9,508 bases of DNA. It comes from Nitriliruptoraceae bacterium. Lineage in GTDB: Bacteria > Actinomycetota > Nitriliruptoria > Nitriliruptorales > Nitriliruptoraceae. This document shows, in pieces, positions 1 through 6,604 of this stretch (positions are counted from its first letter, which is position 1; the number at the start of each line of letters is the position of its first letter). A program made the position numbers and the translations under genes. The notes beneath the pieces were generated by a model. It was not told the origin of the DNA. It ran no database searches and worked only from the letters and a program-made list of their open reading frames with translations. The DNA lies in NCBI GenBank assembly GCA_007117945.1, contig SKTN01000297.1, positions 1 to 9,508 of the forward strand. The letters are read 5' to 3'.

Positions 1-542
1 GGCAGCATGCCCCAGGTCGTGACCTGCTGGATCCGGGGGACCAGGGAGCCGATCGCGAACCCCAGCGGCAGGTTGGCGAGGATCCCGAGCAGCAGCGCCG
101 CCCCGAGCAGCCCCCACCGTCCGGGTTCGGTGGGCACCGCCCCGTCGAACAGCAGCGCGGAGCCACCGAGCACGATCACCAGCAGGGGCAGCAGGGACAC
201 GAGCGTGAGGGTGGCCACCCCGACGAGGTAGCCGTGGAGGCCGTAGGGGGCGATCCGGCTGCGCAGCAGGGTGCCGTCCTCGCGCTCCAGCGCCAGCGCG
301 TAGGCGGGGCCGATCACGATGGAGAACATCACGATCCCCGCCAGCAGGCTCGGCAGGGCGACCTGGGGCAGGGTCAGGTCCGTAGCGCCCATCGGCTCGT
401 CGCGGTTGAACCACATCAGTGCCAGGGCGCCGAAACCCATCATCAGGTAGAACGACTGGTCCTGGGGGCTGCGCAGCCCGATCACGAACTCGTGCCACCC
501 CCGCCGCACGCCGATGCGGACCGCGTTGCTGCGTGCCGACAT
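1..542 (-). CDS. ABC-2 type transporter permease, partial (C-terminus beyond left edge)
   Basis: This is the membrane subunit of a DrrB-like ABC-2 exporter; 180 codons are visible before the frame leaves the window. The ATG at 542-540 overlaps the ATPase stop by one base (TGATG), so the two are translationally coupled. The N-terminus begins MSARSNAVRIGVRRGWHEF, followed by a first membrane segment around residues 30-45. A second membrane segment precedes the EREDGTLLRSR stretch (about residues 85-96), a cytoplasmic loop recognisable in ABC-2 permeases. Further hydrophobic stretches rich in Leu, Val and Ala continue to the edge. Family proteins are about 240-280 residues, so roughly a third is missing. 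It should form the transmembrane channel driven by the adjacent ATPase; the substrate (drug, lipid or peptide) cannot be told from the sequence. Confidence 0.9.
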   Translation of the reverse strand, partial: MSARSNAVRIGVRRGWHEFVIGLRSPQDQSFYLMMGFGALALMWFNRDEPMGATDLTLPQVALPSLLAGIVMFSIVIGPAYALALEREDGTLLRSRIAPYGLHGYLVGVATLTLVSLLPLLVIVLGGSALLFDGAVPTEPGRWGLLGAALLLGILANLPLGFAIGSLVPRIQQVTTWGML

Positions 543-1429
543 CACGACACCTCCGGGGCCAGGGCGAGGGGAGCGCGCAGCGGCTCGCCGTGCTCGTGGG
601 CGCGGACGAGCTCGAGGTAGGTGTCCTCGAGGCTGGCGCGTCGCACCTCGAGGTCGTCGATGCCCGTGGGGGACGCGGCCAGCAGGTCCCGCACGAAGGC
701 GGTCGCGTCGTCGGTGGCGTGGACGCACCGCTGCCCGCCCTGGGTCCACCGCACCTCCGCGCGGCTGCGGATCCGGCGGGCGAGCTGGTCCGCGGAGCCG
801 TCCGCCACGATCCTCCCACCGGCCAGGATGAGGATGCGGTCCGCGAGCTTCTCCGCCTCCGCCAGGTCGTGGGTGGTGAGCAGCACGGTGGTGCCCTCGA
901 GGTCGGTCAGCCGGTGCACCAGCTCGTGGAACTCACGCTTGGCGTGGGGGTCGAACCCGGCGGTGGGCTCGTCGAGGAACAGCAGCTCCGGCCGACCGAC
1001 GATGCCGACCGCCACGTCGAGGCGGCGACGCTGCCCGCCCGAGAGCGTGATGATCCGCTGGTCCGCGGCACCCGGCCCCATGCCGACCATGTCCAGCAGT
1101 TCCTCGGTCGGGATCGGTCGCGGTCGGGCAGCGGTGCCGAAGGCCACGTAGTAGGCACCGAGGTGGTCGAGGAGCTGACGTGGCGTCCACCGGGCATGGT
1201 CACGCCACGACTGCAGGACCACGCCCACCCGTGCGCGCCAGGCCTCTCCGGCGCGCAACGGATCGGCACCGAGTACCTCGACCGTTCCCGCCGATGGCCG
1301 CCGGAACCCCTCCAGGATCTCGATCGTGGTGGTCTTGCCGGCTCCGTTGGGTCCGAGCAGGACCACGACCTCCGAGGCGTGGACATCGAGATCGACGCCG
1401 GCGAGCACGTCGAGCTCGCCGTAGCGCAT
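542..1429 (-). CDS. ABC-2 type exporter ATP-binding subunit (DrrA-like)
   Basis: Cytoplasmic ATPase that powers the downstream permease. Counting from the ATG at 1429, visible motifs are Walker A GPNGAGKTT (26-34), Q-loop Gln73, signature LSGGQ (129-133), Walker B LLFLDE (149-154) and H-loop His187. The C-terminal region ends with RRASLEDTYLEL, as in DrrA-type multidrug or antibiotic export ATPases. All catalytic residues are present. The start is uncertain. The frame is open upstream to a stop at 1538-1540 and continues with family-like residues (ARVVHVRGLRMRYG) that form the first strand of ABC domains, but no ATG, GTG or TTG occurs there. The ATG at 1429 also has no Shine-Dalgarno sequence. 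An ATC codon at 1498-1496 does, with GAGG five bases upstream, and would give 318 residues. The 1429 start given here is a conservative minimum. Function is secure; specificity is not. Confidence 0.93.
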   Translation of the reverse strand: MRYGELDVLAGVDLDVHASEVVVLLGPNGAGKTTTIEILEGFRRPSAGTVEVLGADPLRAGEAWRARVGVVLQSWRDHARWTPRQLLDHLGAYYVAFGTAARPRPIPTEELLDMVGMGPGAADQRIITLSGGQRRRLDVAVGIVGRPELLFLDEPTAGFDPHAKREFHELVHRLTDLEGTTVLLTTHDLAEAEKLADRILILAGGRIVADGSADQLARRIRSRAEVRWTQGGQRCVHATDDATAFVRDLLAASPTGIDDLEVRRASLEDTYLELVRAHEHGEPLRAPLALAPEVS

Positions 1430-1503
1430 CCGCAGCCCGCGGACGTGGACGACGCGGGCCCGCTCACGGGGCCCGTCGAGTGCGGGGCTGACGTCGATGG
1501 CGA

Positions 1504-1507
1504 CCTC
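1504..1507 (-). promoter_or_regulatory. Candidate ribosome binding site for an upstream ABC ATPase start
   Basis: The minus strand reads GAGG TCGCC ATC, an anti-16S match with a five-base spacer to an in-frame ATC codon at 1498-1496. It lies about 20-30 bases after the predicted transcription start and is the only good ribosome binding site in the ATPase leader. It argues that translation begins at 1498 with a rare AUC codon, or that the true base there is G. Confidence 0.4.
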
Positions 1508-1510
1508 GGA

Positions 1511-1551
1511 GATAGTAGATGTGCTACTTCCATAGCACTATAACGATATAG
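1511..1551. promoter_or_regulatory. AT-rich operator-like island with three overlapping inverted repeats
   Basis: A 41-bp stretch of roughly 37% G+C sits in a neighbourhood above 70%. On the plus strand it holds AGTAG-N5-CTACT (1514-1528), GTGCTA-N6-TAGCAC (1521-1538) and CTATA-ACGA-TATAG (1538-1551), each with perfect arms. The last also has a central CG, so only one base pair breaks its symmetry. The island overlaps the predicted -10 of the exporter promoter and the start region of its transcript, where a repressor would block initiation. PadR-, MarR- and TetR-type repressors often control such exporters through AT-rich palindromes; none is encoded in the window, so the binding protein is unknown. 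Confidence 0.6.
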
Positions 1552-1564
1552 CGGTCGCCCGTCG
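1537..1564 (-). promoter_or_regulatory. Candidate promoter of the ABC exporter operon
   Basis: On the minus strand a TATAGT -10 element (1542-1537) is preceded, after a 17-base spacer, by TCGACG as a weak -35. The -10 differs from TATAAT only at position 5 and is rare in this base composition. The predicted transcript starts near 1530, giving a leader of about 30 bases to the GAGG site and ATC codon at 1498. The -10 lies within the palindromic island, consistent with repression. Confidence 0.5.
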
Positions 1565-1640
1565 AGAGCTGGTTGGGCTGAGCACGGGCGTGGTGTGCGG
1601 TGTGCCCGCTGCCGGCGGTCTGCACCCGTGGCAAGAGGTT

Positions 1641-1671
1641 GTCGACCGCGCGTCGGTAGGGTCGGGTCGAC
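1641..1671. promoter_or_regulatory. Inverted repeat and weak promoter upstream of the amidase
   Basis: GTCGACC (1641-1647) and GGTCGAC (1665-1671) form a perfect 7-bp inverted repeat with a 17-bp spacer. Between the arms lies TAGGGT (1657-1662), a TANNNT element that could be the -10 of the amidase promoter, with transcription beginning near 1669. No convincing -35 is seen. The inner part of each arm, GTCGAC, is itself palindromic and common in high-GC DNA, so this may be chance. Confidence 0.3.
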
Positions 1672-1683
1672 CATGGCACCGGC

Positions 1684-1690
1684 AGGGGGA
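1684..1690 (+). promoter_or_regulatory. Ribosome binding site that sets the amidase start
   Basis: AGGGGGA lies seven bases before the GTG at 1698. It selects this codon over the in-frame GTG codons further upstream at 1590, 1593 and 1602. Confidence 0.6.
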
Positions 1691-1697
1691 GTGGTCG

Positions 1698-3167
1698 GTG
1701 GCCGATGCAGGAGGCACTGGCGCACCGCGGGCACGCGGGACCATCCACGCCGTGGCCGCTGACGCCCTCGGGGACCTGGACGCCGTCGGGATGGCCGCGG
1801 CGCTGGCGCGCGGGAGCGTCCATCCCGATGAGCTCGTGGCGGCGGCGCAGGCACGGGCGGGGAGGGTGGCGGACGACCTCGGTGCCATCGCCCACCAGGC
1901 GCCGCGGCCGCGCCGCACCCCGACCCCCGGTGGCGAGCTCGACGGGGTCCCCACCTACGTCAAGGACAACGTCGACGTCGCCTCCATGCCGACCACCCAC
2001 GGCACGGCCGCCCTCGCCACCCCACCGGCTCCTGCGGACGGACGCGTCACCCGAGCGCTGCTGGCCACGGGCGTGGCGCTGCTGGGCAAGAGTCGGATGC
2101 CGGAGTTCGGGCTCAACGCCACGACGGAGTTCGTCGACGCCGCCCCCACCCGCAACCCCTGGGATCCGGACCGCTCGGTCGGGGGCTCCTCCGGCGGGGC
2201 CGCGGCCCTGGTGGCTGCGGGGGTGGTACCCCTGGCCCACGGCACCGACGGCGGTGGCTCGATCCGGATCCCGGCGGCCGCGGCCGGACTGGTCGGTCTC
2301 AAGCCGACCAGGGGGCGCCTGCTGGACGATGAGCTGACCGCGAGGATGCCGGTCAGGCTGGTCTGCCAGGGCGTGCTCAGCCGCAGCGTGCGCGACACCG
2401 CGGCCTTCGTCCACGCCATGGAGCGTTCCTGGCGCAACCCGACGCTCCCGCCGGTGGGACGCGTGCTCAGCCCGTCGTCGCGGCGACTGCGGATCGGGCT
2501 GCTGGATGCCACGCTGGGCCCGGGAGGGCTGGACACCAGCGTCCGGGCGGCGCTGGAGGCAACGGCCCGGCTGCTGGCGTCCCTCGGCCACCGGGTCGAA
2601 CCCGTGCCGCTGCCGGTGGACCGGCGGTTCGCCGTGGACTTCCTGCACCACTGGGGGCTGCTGGCACTCCTGCTCGCGGTGGGCGGCCGCAGGGTGCTCG
2701 ACCGCAGCTTCGACCCCGCGCGGCTCGACCCGCTGACGGTCGGGCTCCACCGGCACGCACGCCGTCGCCTCGTGGAGATGCCGACGGTGGTCCGACGGTT
2801 GCGACGTGCGGGGCGGGGCAGTGCGGTGCTGTTCGACGACCACGACGTCGTGCTCTCACCCGTGGTCTCCCAACGGACCCCGTGGCTCGGCTACCTCAGC
2901 CCCGAGGTGGGGTTCGACACCCTCATCGGGCGGTTGGTCCGCCACCTCGGCACCACCCCGCTGCACAACGTGGCGGGCTTCCCGTCCATCGCCGTACCCG
3001 GGCCCCCGGACGATGTCGGCCTGCCCACCTCCAGCCTGCTGTCCGCCACCTGGGGTGCTGAACGCACCCTCCTGGAGCTGGCCTACGAGCTCGAGCAGGC
3101 CCGACCCTTCCCGCGGATCCAGGACGCACCGTCTCAGCTGCTCGGGCGGACGAGGCGGTGCTCGTAG
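1698..3167 (+). CDS. Amidase-signature family hydrolase (NylA-like)
   Basis: Probable cytoplasmic amidohydrolase of the amidase signature family, which cleaves carboxamides with a Ser-cisSer-Lys triad. From the GTG at 1698 (489 residues) I see Lys89 in TYVKDN, the GGSSGG loop (162-167, cis-Ser likely 165) and nucleophile Ser188 in GTDGGGSIRIP, so the triad is intact. The DGGGSIRIP form and a following QGVLSRSVRDTA block resemble 6-aminohexanoate-cyclic-dimer hydrolase and relatives rather than GatA; no GatB or GatC lies nearby. Length is normal for the family. I chose GTG 1698 because AGGGGGA sits seven bases upstream. An open frame reaching back to a GTG at 1590 has no ribosome site and no domain homology. 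The last 34 bases overlap the convergent response-regulator gene. The substrate is not predictable. Confidence 0.9.
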   Translation: MADAGGTGAPRARGTIHAVAADALGDLDAVGMAAALARGSVHPDELVAAAQARAGRVADDLGAIAHQAPRPRRTPTPGGELDGVPTYVKDNVDVASMPTTHGTAALATPPAPADGRVTRALLATGVALLGKSRMPEFGLNATTEFVDAAPTRNPWDPDRSVGGSSGGAAALVAAGVVPLAHGTDGGGSIRIPAAAAGLVGLKPTRGRLLDDELTARMPVRLVCQGVLSRSVRDTAAFVHAMERSWRNPTLPPVGRVLSPSSRRLRIGLLDATLGPGGLDTSVRAALEATARLLASLGHRVEPVPLPVDRRFAVDFLHHWGLLALLLAVGGRRVLDRSFDPARLDPLTVGLHRHARRRLVEMPTVVRRLRRAGRGSAVLFDDHDVVLSPVVSQRTPWLGYLSPEVGFDTLIGRLVRHLGTTPLHNVAGFPSIAVPGPPDDVGLPTSSLLSATWGAERTLLELAYELEQARPFPRIQDAPSQLLGRTRRCS

Positions 3168-3808
3168 GCGTAGATCACCAGGTGGATGCGGTCCCGCAGG
3201 CCGAGCTTCTGGAGGACGTTGCGCAGGTGGGTCTTGACGGTCGTCTCCTCGATGAACAGCTCGGCGGCGGCCTCGGCGTTGGAGCGGCCGCGGGCGACCG
3301 CCAGCAGCACGTCGCGCTCACGTTCGCTGAGTCCGTCGTAGCCCGGGGCATCGCCGCTCGGCTCGGGCTGGGACCGGGCGAACTCCGCGATCAGCTGGCG
3401 GGTCACCTCCGGGGCGACGAGCCCGTTGCCCTCGGCGACCGTCCGTACCGCCGCCACGAGTTCGTCGGGGTCGATGTCCTTGAGCAGGAAGCCGGCGGCA
3501 CCCTCGCGCAGCGCGGTGAACACGTACTCGTCGAGGTCGAAGGTCGTGACCACCAGCACGTCGATGGGTGCCTCGACGTCCGGTCCGGCCAGTTGCCGGG
3601 TGGCCTCGAGGCCGTCCATGAAGGGCATGCGCACGTCCATGAGCACCACGTCGGGACGTTCGCGCCGGGCGAGCTCCACCCCTGCGCGACCGTCGGCGGC
3701 CTCGGCCACCACCTCGATGTCCGCCTCGCTCTCCAGGATCGCCCGGAAGCCGCGCCGGGCCACGGCCTGGTCGTCGACGAGCAGCACGCGGATCGCCATG
3801 GTCGTCAC
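3134..3808 (-). CDS. NarL/LuxR-family response regulator
   Basis: DNA-binding output protein of the two-component system, 224 residues, normal for NarL/DesR-type regulators. The receiver domain (about 6-122) has acidic residues Asp12 and Asp13, phospho-acceptor Asp58 in LMDVRMP, Thr88/Thr89 and Lys110 in GFLLKD. A linker (about 140-157) leads to a GerE/LuxR helix-turn-helix with LSERERDVLLAVARG (160-174) and the recognition segment EETTVKTHLRNVLQKLGL (187-204). The GTG at 3808 forms a GTGA overlap with the kinase stop and has GAGG five bases upstream. An ATG three codons later (3799) is the alternative start. It should be phosphorylated by the upstream kinase. Its targets are unknown; its own operon or the nearby ABC exporter are reasonable guesses. 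Its 3' end overlaps the amidase gene by 34 bases, so no terminator separates the two. Confidence 0.95.
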   Translation of the reverse strand: MTTMAIRVLLVDDQAVARRGFRAILESEADIEVVAEAADGRAGVELARRERPDVVLMDVRMPFMDGLEATRQLAGPDVEAPIDVLVVTTFDLDEYVFTALREGAAGFLLKDIDPDELVAAVRTVAEGNGLVAPEVTRQLIAEFARSQPEPSGDAPGYDGLSERERDVLLAVARGRSNAEAAAELFIEETTVKTHLRNVLQKLGLRDRIHLVIYAYEHRLVRPSS

Positions 3809-5022
3809 CGTCCCCTCGGAAGGCTCGCCCGTACCCGCCAGCCGGGCGCGTCCCGCCGTGGGCCGGCCACGAGGGAGCCGCCGAGCAGCGCCGCACGCTC
3901 GCGCATCCCCAACAACCCGTGACCGGGCTCCACGTCGTCCGACCCGAGCTCGCAGGCCCCGTCGTCCACCACCTCGATGTCGAGGTGGTCGTCGCGGGGG
4001 TGCAGCGTGATGGCGGTCGCGGCACCGTCGGCGTGGCGACGCACGTTCGTGAGCGCTTCCTGGATGATGCGGTAGGCCGCGAGCTCCACGTCGCGTGGCA
4101 GTCGAGGTGGCTGCGCCGGGGCGTCGACCGTGACGTCGATGCCGTCCGCCCGGGCCCGGTCGACGAGGTGCTCCAGATCGTCGAGGCTCGGCTGCGGTGC
4201 ACGCCCGTCGGTGTCGTCGTCACGCAGCACGTCGATCAGCCGGCGCATCGCGCTGAGCGCTGTCGCGCTCTCGGTACGGATGTCGTTGACCATCGTGCGG
4301 ATGCGCGGCGCGTCCTCGGGCACCGTGCGGTCGAGCGCCGCGGCCTGCAGCGCGATCCCTGAGAGGTGGTGGGCAGCGACGTCGTGGAGCTCCCGCGCGA
4401 TGCGGCCGCGCTCCTCGATCACCGCCCGTTCGGCGCGTTCCTCGCGCTCCCGCTCGAGGCGCTCAGCCCGTGCGGCCAGCTCCGCGACGTAGGCTCGCCG
4501 TGTCCCGACGTAGGCACCCAGCAGGGTCGCGGCCCAGATGCCGAACAGCGATCCGAGGACCGCGTCGAGCAGGTGCGCCTCCTCCCCGGTCAGCGAGACC
4601 GTCCAGGGGAAGGGCGCACCGAAGAGCCCCACGGTGAGCAGCGGCGCCACGGGACCGGCCACGACCGCGCTCATGATCGCGGTGCGTCGGGCCGTGGTAC
4701 TGCCCACGGTGTAGGCCGCGATCAGGGTGCCGAGCATCGGGGCCGGCGCGGCATCCATGACCACGGCGCCGACCACGAAGAGGGTCAGCGTCGTGGTCAG
4801 GACGGCCACGGGCGCCCGACGGCGCCACAGCAGGGGGACCGCCTCGGTCACGGCAACCAGGGACGGGGCCCACGGTTGGGGGTGGCCTGCGGCGGTAGCG
4901 CCGAGGAGGGCCATGGCGCCGCCCACCGACGCGGCGACGGCCACCACGGCGAGGTCGCCGGCTGTGCTGCTTCCTCGGCGACCTCGCCGTGGCCTCTGCA
5001 GTGGTCCGGCGGCAGGGGTCAC
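3805..5022 (-). CDS. DesK/NarX-type sensor histidine kinase
   Basis: Membrane sensor kinase of 405 residues from the GTG at 5022. About six hydrophobic segments fill residues 24-173 with only short loops, so sensing is probably intramembrane or at the membrane surface. A charged coiled-coil linker follows (about 176-205, rich in Arg, Glu and Ala). The HisKA_3 dimerisation domain has His213 in RELHDVAAHHLS. The ATPase domain has the N-box EALTNVRRHADG (322-333), a DDG motif (353-355) and GHGLLGMRER (367-376). All residues needed for autophosphorylation are visible. GTG 5022 shares a GTGA overlap with the protease stop and has GGAGG just upstream. An in-frame ATG at 5043 would add seven residues but has no ribosome site. 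Longer upstream extension is antisense-like and runs through the protease gene. Co-translation with a CPBP protease is the unusual feature. Confidence 0.93.
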   Translation of the reverse strand: MTPAAGPLQRPRRGRRGSSTAGDLAVVAVAASVGGAMALLGATAAGHPQPWAPSLVAVTEAVPLLWRRRAPVAVLTTTLTLFVVGAVVMDAAPAPMLGTLIAAYTVGSTTARRTAIMSAVVAGPVAPLLTVGLFGAPFPWTVSLTGEEAHLLDAVLGSLFGIWAATLLGAYVGTRRAYVAELAARAERLEREREERAERAVIEERGRIARELHDVAAHHLSGIALQAAALDRTVPEDAPRIRTMVNDIRTESATALSAMRRLIDVLRDDDTDGRAPQPSLDDLEHLVDRARADGIDVTVDAPAQPPRLPRDVELAAYRIIQEALTNVRRHADGAATAITLHPRDDHLDIEVVDDGACELGSDDVEPGHGLLGMRERAALLGGSLVAGPRRDAPGWRVRASLPRGR

Positions 5023-6146
5023 GGTCCCTCCGTTCCCTGCCATGGTCGGGGACCGGTGTGCGGCGTGCAACCCGCACGCACCACCGCGCTGGTCCCGGTG
5101 TCGCTTGGTCCCGCATCGGTGCCCGCGGGGTCCGAACCCGCTGGTGGTGACGGCGCCTGCGCTGCGGGCGGTAGCTCGGTCAGCGACGGGTGGATCCGCA
5201 GCGCGCCGTAGCGCCACCGCAACCAGGCCAGCACGGCCAGGTAGCCGAGCGCGATCGCTGCGAGCTGGAGCACACCCCCCGGCCCGGCGAGCAGCCCGGC
5301 ACCGGAGGCGTCGAGGTGGAGGACGGCGGCAGCCTGCTCGGCCTGCCGCTCCCACAGCACGAACACGTGCTGCAGGGCCAGGTTGATCGTCAGGTGCAGC
5401 CCGATGGAGACCGCCAGTTGCCCGGTGACGAGGTAGGGGACCGCCAGCAGACCGCCGAGGGTGACCCACATGGTCGCCATGCGCGCGAGCGACATGCCCT
5501 CGGCGCCGATGTGCTGGGGCACGTGGATGAGGGCGAACACCGCGGTGCTGATCGCTGTCGCCAGGAGGACCGCCCGTGTGCGGGGCCACCGCTGCCCGAA
5601 GGCCTCCGCGGTGTTGCGGATCAGCACCCCACGGAACAGCACCTCCTCCCACAGGCTGACCGACGCCAGCCGCAGCGTCGCGACGACCAGGATCAGCCAC
5701 AGGCTGCCCGTGGCAGCCGGCGAGAGCGTGTCGCGGATCTCGATCCAGCCGGCGGCGATCCCGACACCGGAGCTGAGGGCGAACATCCCCAGCCCGGCGG
5801 CGGCGCCGAAGGCGAGGTCAGCCCACCACCTTCGGCCGCCCACGAGGCCGTAGTCCCGGAGGCGACGCCGATCGAGCCACCTCGCCGTCACGGCCAGGAC
5901 GCCGCACACGGCCACGACGCGCCCGAGGGTCGCCACCACGTGGCCCGTGGGTGTGTTCGCGAGGCCGAAGGCCAGGCTCAGATCGCTCAGCACGACCACG
6001 CCCATCGAGGCGACCAGTGCGATGAGGATGCGCCACGGCGCACGCAGACGACGATCCGCCGTCGTGTCGCGGTGTCGGGCCTGCTCTCCAGCCGATGTCG
6101 GAGGTCGGGACGTGGTCGGGGCAGGGTTCGTCGTGGAGGTGGTCAT
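5019..6146 (-). CDS. CPBP-family intramembrane glutamic protease
   Basis: Polytopic membrane protein of 375 residues from the CAAX-protease/bacteriocin-processing (Rce1-like) family, which cleaves peptide bonds within or near the membrane. The three diagnostic motifs are intact: EEVLFRG with Glu167, Glu168 and Arg172, then FALIH with His208, then HLTIN with His251 and Asn255. About eight hydrophobic segments span residues 38-310. The N-terminal 35 residues are Thr-rich and polar. The C-terminal 55 residues form a Pro/Ser/Gly/Ala-rich tail, probably cytoplasmic and disordered. The ATG at 6146 has GGAG six bases upstream. It is the first gene of the operon and its stop overlaps the kinase GTG. 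In this family, roles range from prenyl-protein maturation to peptide processing and immunity; here the context suggests a role in signalling (inference). Family call is secure, substrate unknown. Confidence 0.92.
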   Translation of the reverse strand: MTTSTTNPAPTTSRPPTSAGEQARHRDTTADRRLRAPWRILIALVASMGVVVLSDLSLAFGLANTPTGHVVATLGRVVAVCGVLAVTARWLDRRRLRDYGLVGGRRWWADLAFGAAAGLGMFALSSGVGIAAGWIEIRDTLSPAATGSLWLILVVATLRLASVSLWEEVLFRGVLIRNTAEAFGQRWPRTRAVLLATAISTAVFALIHVPQHIGAEGMSLARMATMWVTLGGLLAVPYLVTGQLAVSIGLHLTINLALQHVFVLWERQAEQAAAVLHLDASGAGLLAGPGGVLQLAAIALGYLAVLAWLRWRYGALRIHPSLTELPPAAQAPSPPAGSDPAGTDAGPSDTGTSAVVRAGCTPHTGPRPWQGTEGP

Positions 6147-6230
6147 GACGGACTCCTCGGTTCGGACCTTGCGCGGACGCCCCCACCGTGCGGCCGCGGC
6201 CCCCGCACCACCTCATCCCACGATGCGAAC

Positions 6231-6257
6231 CCACCCTCCTCCGAGGGGAGGAGGTGG
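6231..6257. repeat. Strong hairpin between divergent transcription units
   Basis: CCTCCTCC (6235-6242) and GGAGGAGG (6247-6254) pair perfectly around a GAGG loop. Allowing a single bulged C, the stem extends with CCACC and GGTGG to about 13 pairs in total. It lies 85 bases upstream of the protease start and about 5 bases before the -35 of the small membrane-protein gene. Neither strand has a T-tract after the stem, so it is not a classical terminator. It could be an operator, or a leader structure if protease transcription starts beyond it. In each strand one arm carries GGAGG sequences that imitate ribosome binding sites. Confidence 0.5.
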
Positions 6258-6260
6258 ACG

Positions 6261-6289
6261 TTGCGGGATCGGGTGTCGCTGCTTACGTT
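6261..6289 (+). promoter_or_regulatory. Candidate promoter of the small membrane-protein gene
   Basis: TTGCGG (6261-6266) and TACGTT (6284-6289) are separated by exactly 17 bases, with TTG matching the -35 and TANNNT the -10. The predicted transcript would begin near 6296, leaving a leader of about 20 bases before GTG 6316 that contains AAAGG. Confidence 0.5.
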
Positions 6290-6315
6290 CGTGAGGAGCT
6301 GTGGAAAGGCTCAGC

Positions 6316-6477
6316 GTGTTCTCGCACCACCACTGGGTGCAGATGAGGTCGGACGTCGAGGATCCGGATCTGGCGCGGCCGGGCGGATTCGAGCGTCAGG
6401 TCCGCGGTCGACTGCTCGGCTCGGTGATCCTGCTCGGGGTGCTGGTCCTCACCCTGGTCATCGTCCGGCTCACGTAG
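6316..6477 (+). CDS. Small single-pass membrane protein, function unknown
   Basis: Short gene of 53 residues from GTG 6316. The start is supported by AAAGG six bases upstream and a promoter just before it. A GTG at 6301 would give 58 residues but sits only two bases from its GAGGAG; an ATG at 6343 is also possible. An in-frame stop at 6292-6294 rules out longer forms. The protein has a His-rich beginning (FSHHHWVQ), a charged middle (RSDVEDPDLARPGGFERQ) and a C-terminal hydrophobic helix of about 16 residues (GSVILLGVLVLTLVIV) ending in RLT. That is a tail-anchored layout with an Arg-flanked membrane segment. Third positions are strongly G/C as in the neighbours. I do not recognise a family. 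It is divergent from the protease-kinase-regulator operon, which suggests but does not prove a shared function. Confidence 0.68.
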   Translation: MFSHHHWVQMRSDVEDPDLARPGGFERQVRGRLLGSVILLGVLVLTLVIVRLT

Positions 6478-6604
6478 CGCGTGCCCTGACGGGTGGTGGG
6501 TCCAGCGGAGCGAGCCAACGGGGGTCCCGATCCCGGAGGGTGAGGGGGTTGCCCTCGTTCGCGTCGCGTGCCGGCACCGGGAGCTGGCAGCGCCGAGGTC
6601 GGTC

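Noticed and set aside
1531..1533. ATG at 1533-1531 on the minus strand as the start of the ABC ATPase
   Set aside because: It is out of frame with the ATPase and would need a frameshift. It lies inside the palindrome at the predicted transcript start.
1524..2843. Long minus-strand open frame (439 codons) opposite the amidase
   Set aside because: Arg/Gln/Pro-rich shadow of the amidase, whose triad and ribosome site are clear; it also runs through the palindromic island.
5044..5700. N-terminal extension of the histidine kinase by about 220 residues
   Set aside because: The extension lies inside the protease gene in another frame, has low-complexity Arg/Ala/Gly/Pro composition and no ribosome site. 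The GTGA overlap gives a normal-length kinase.
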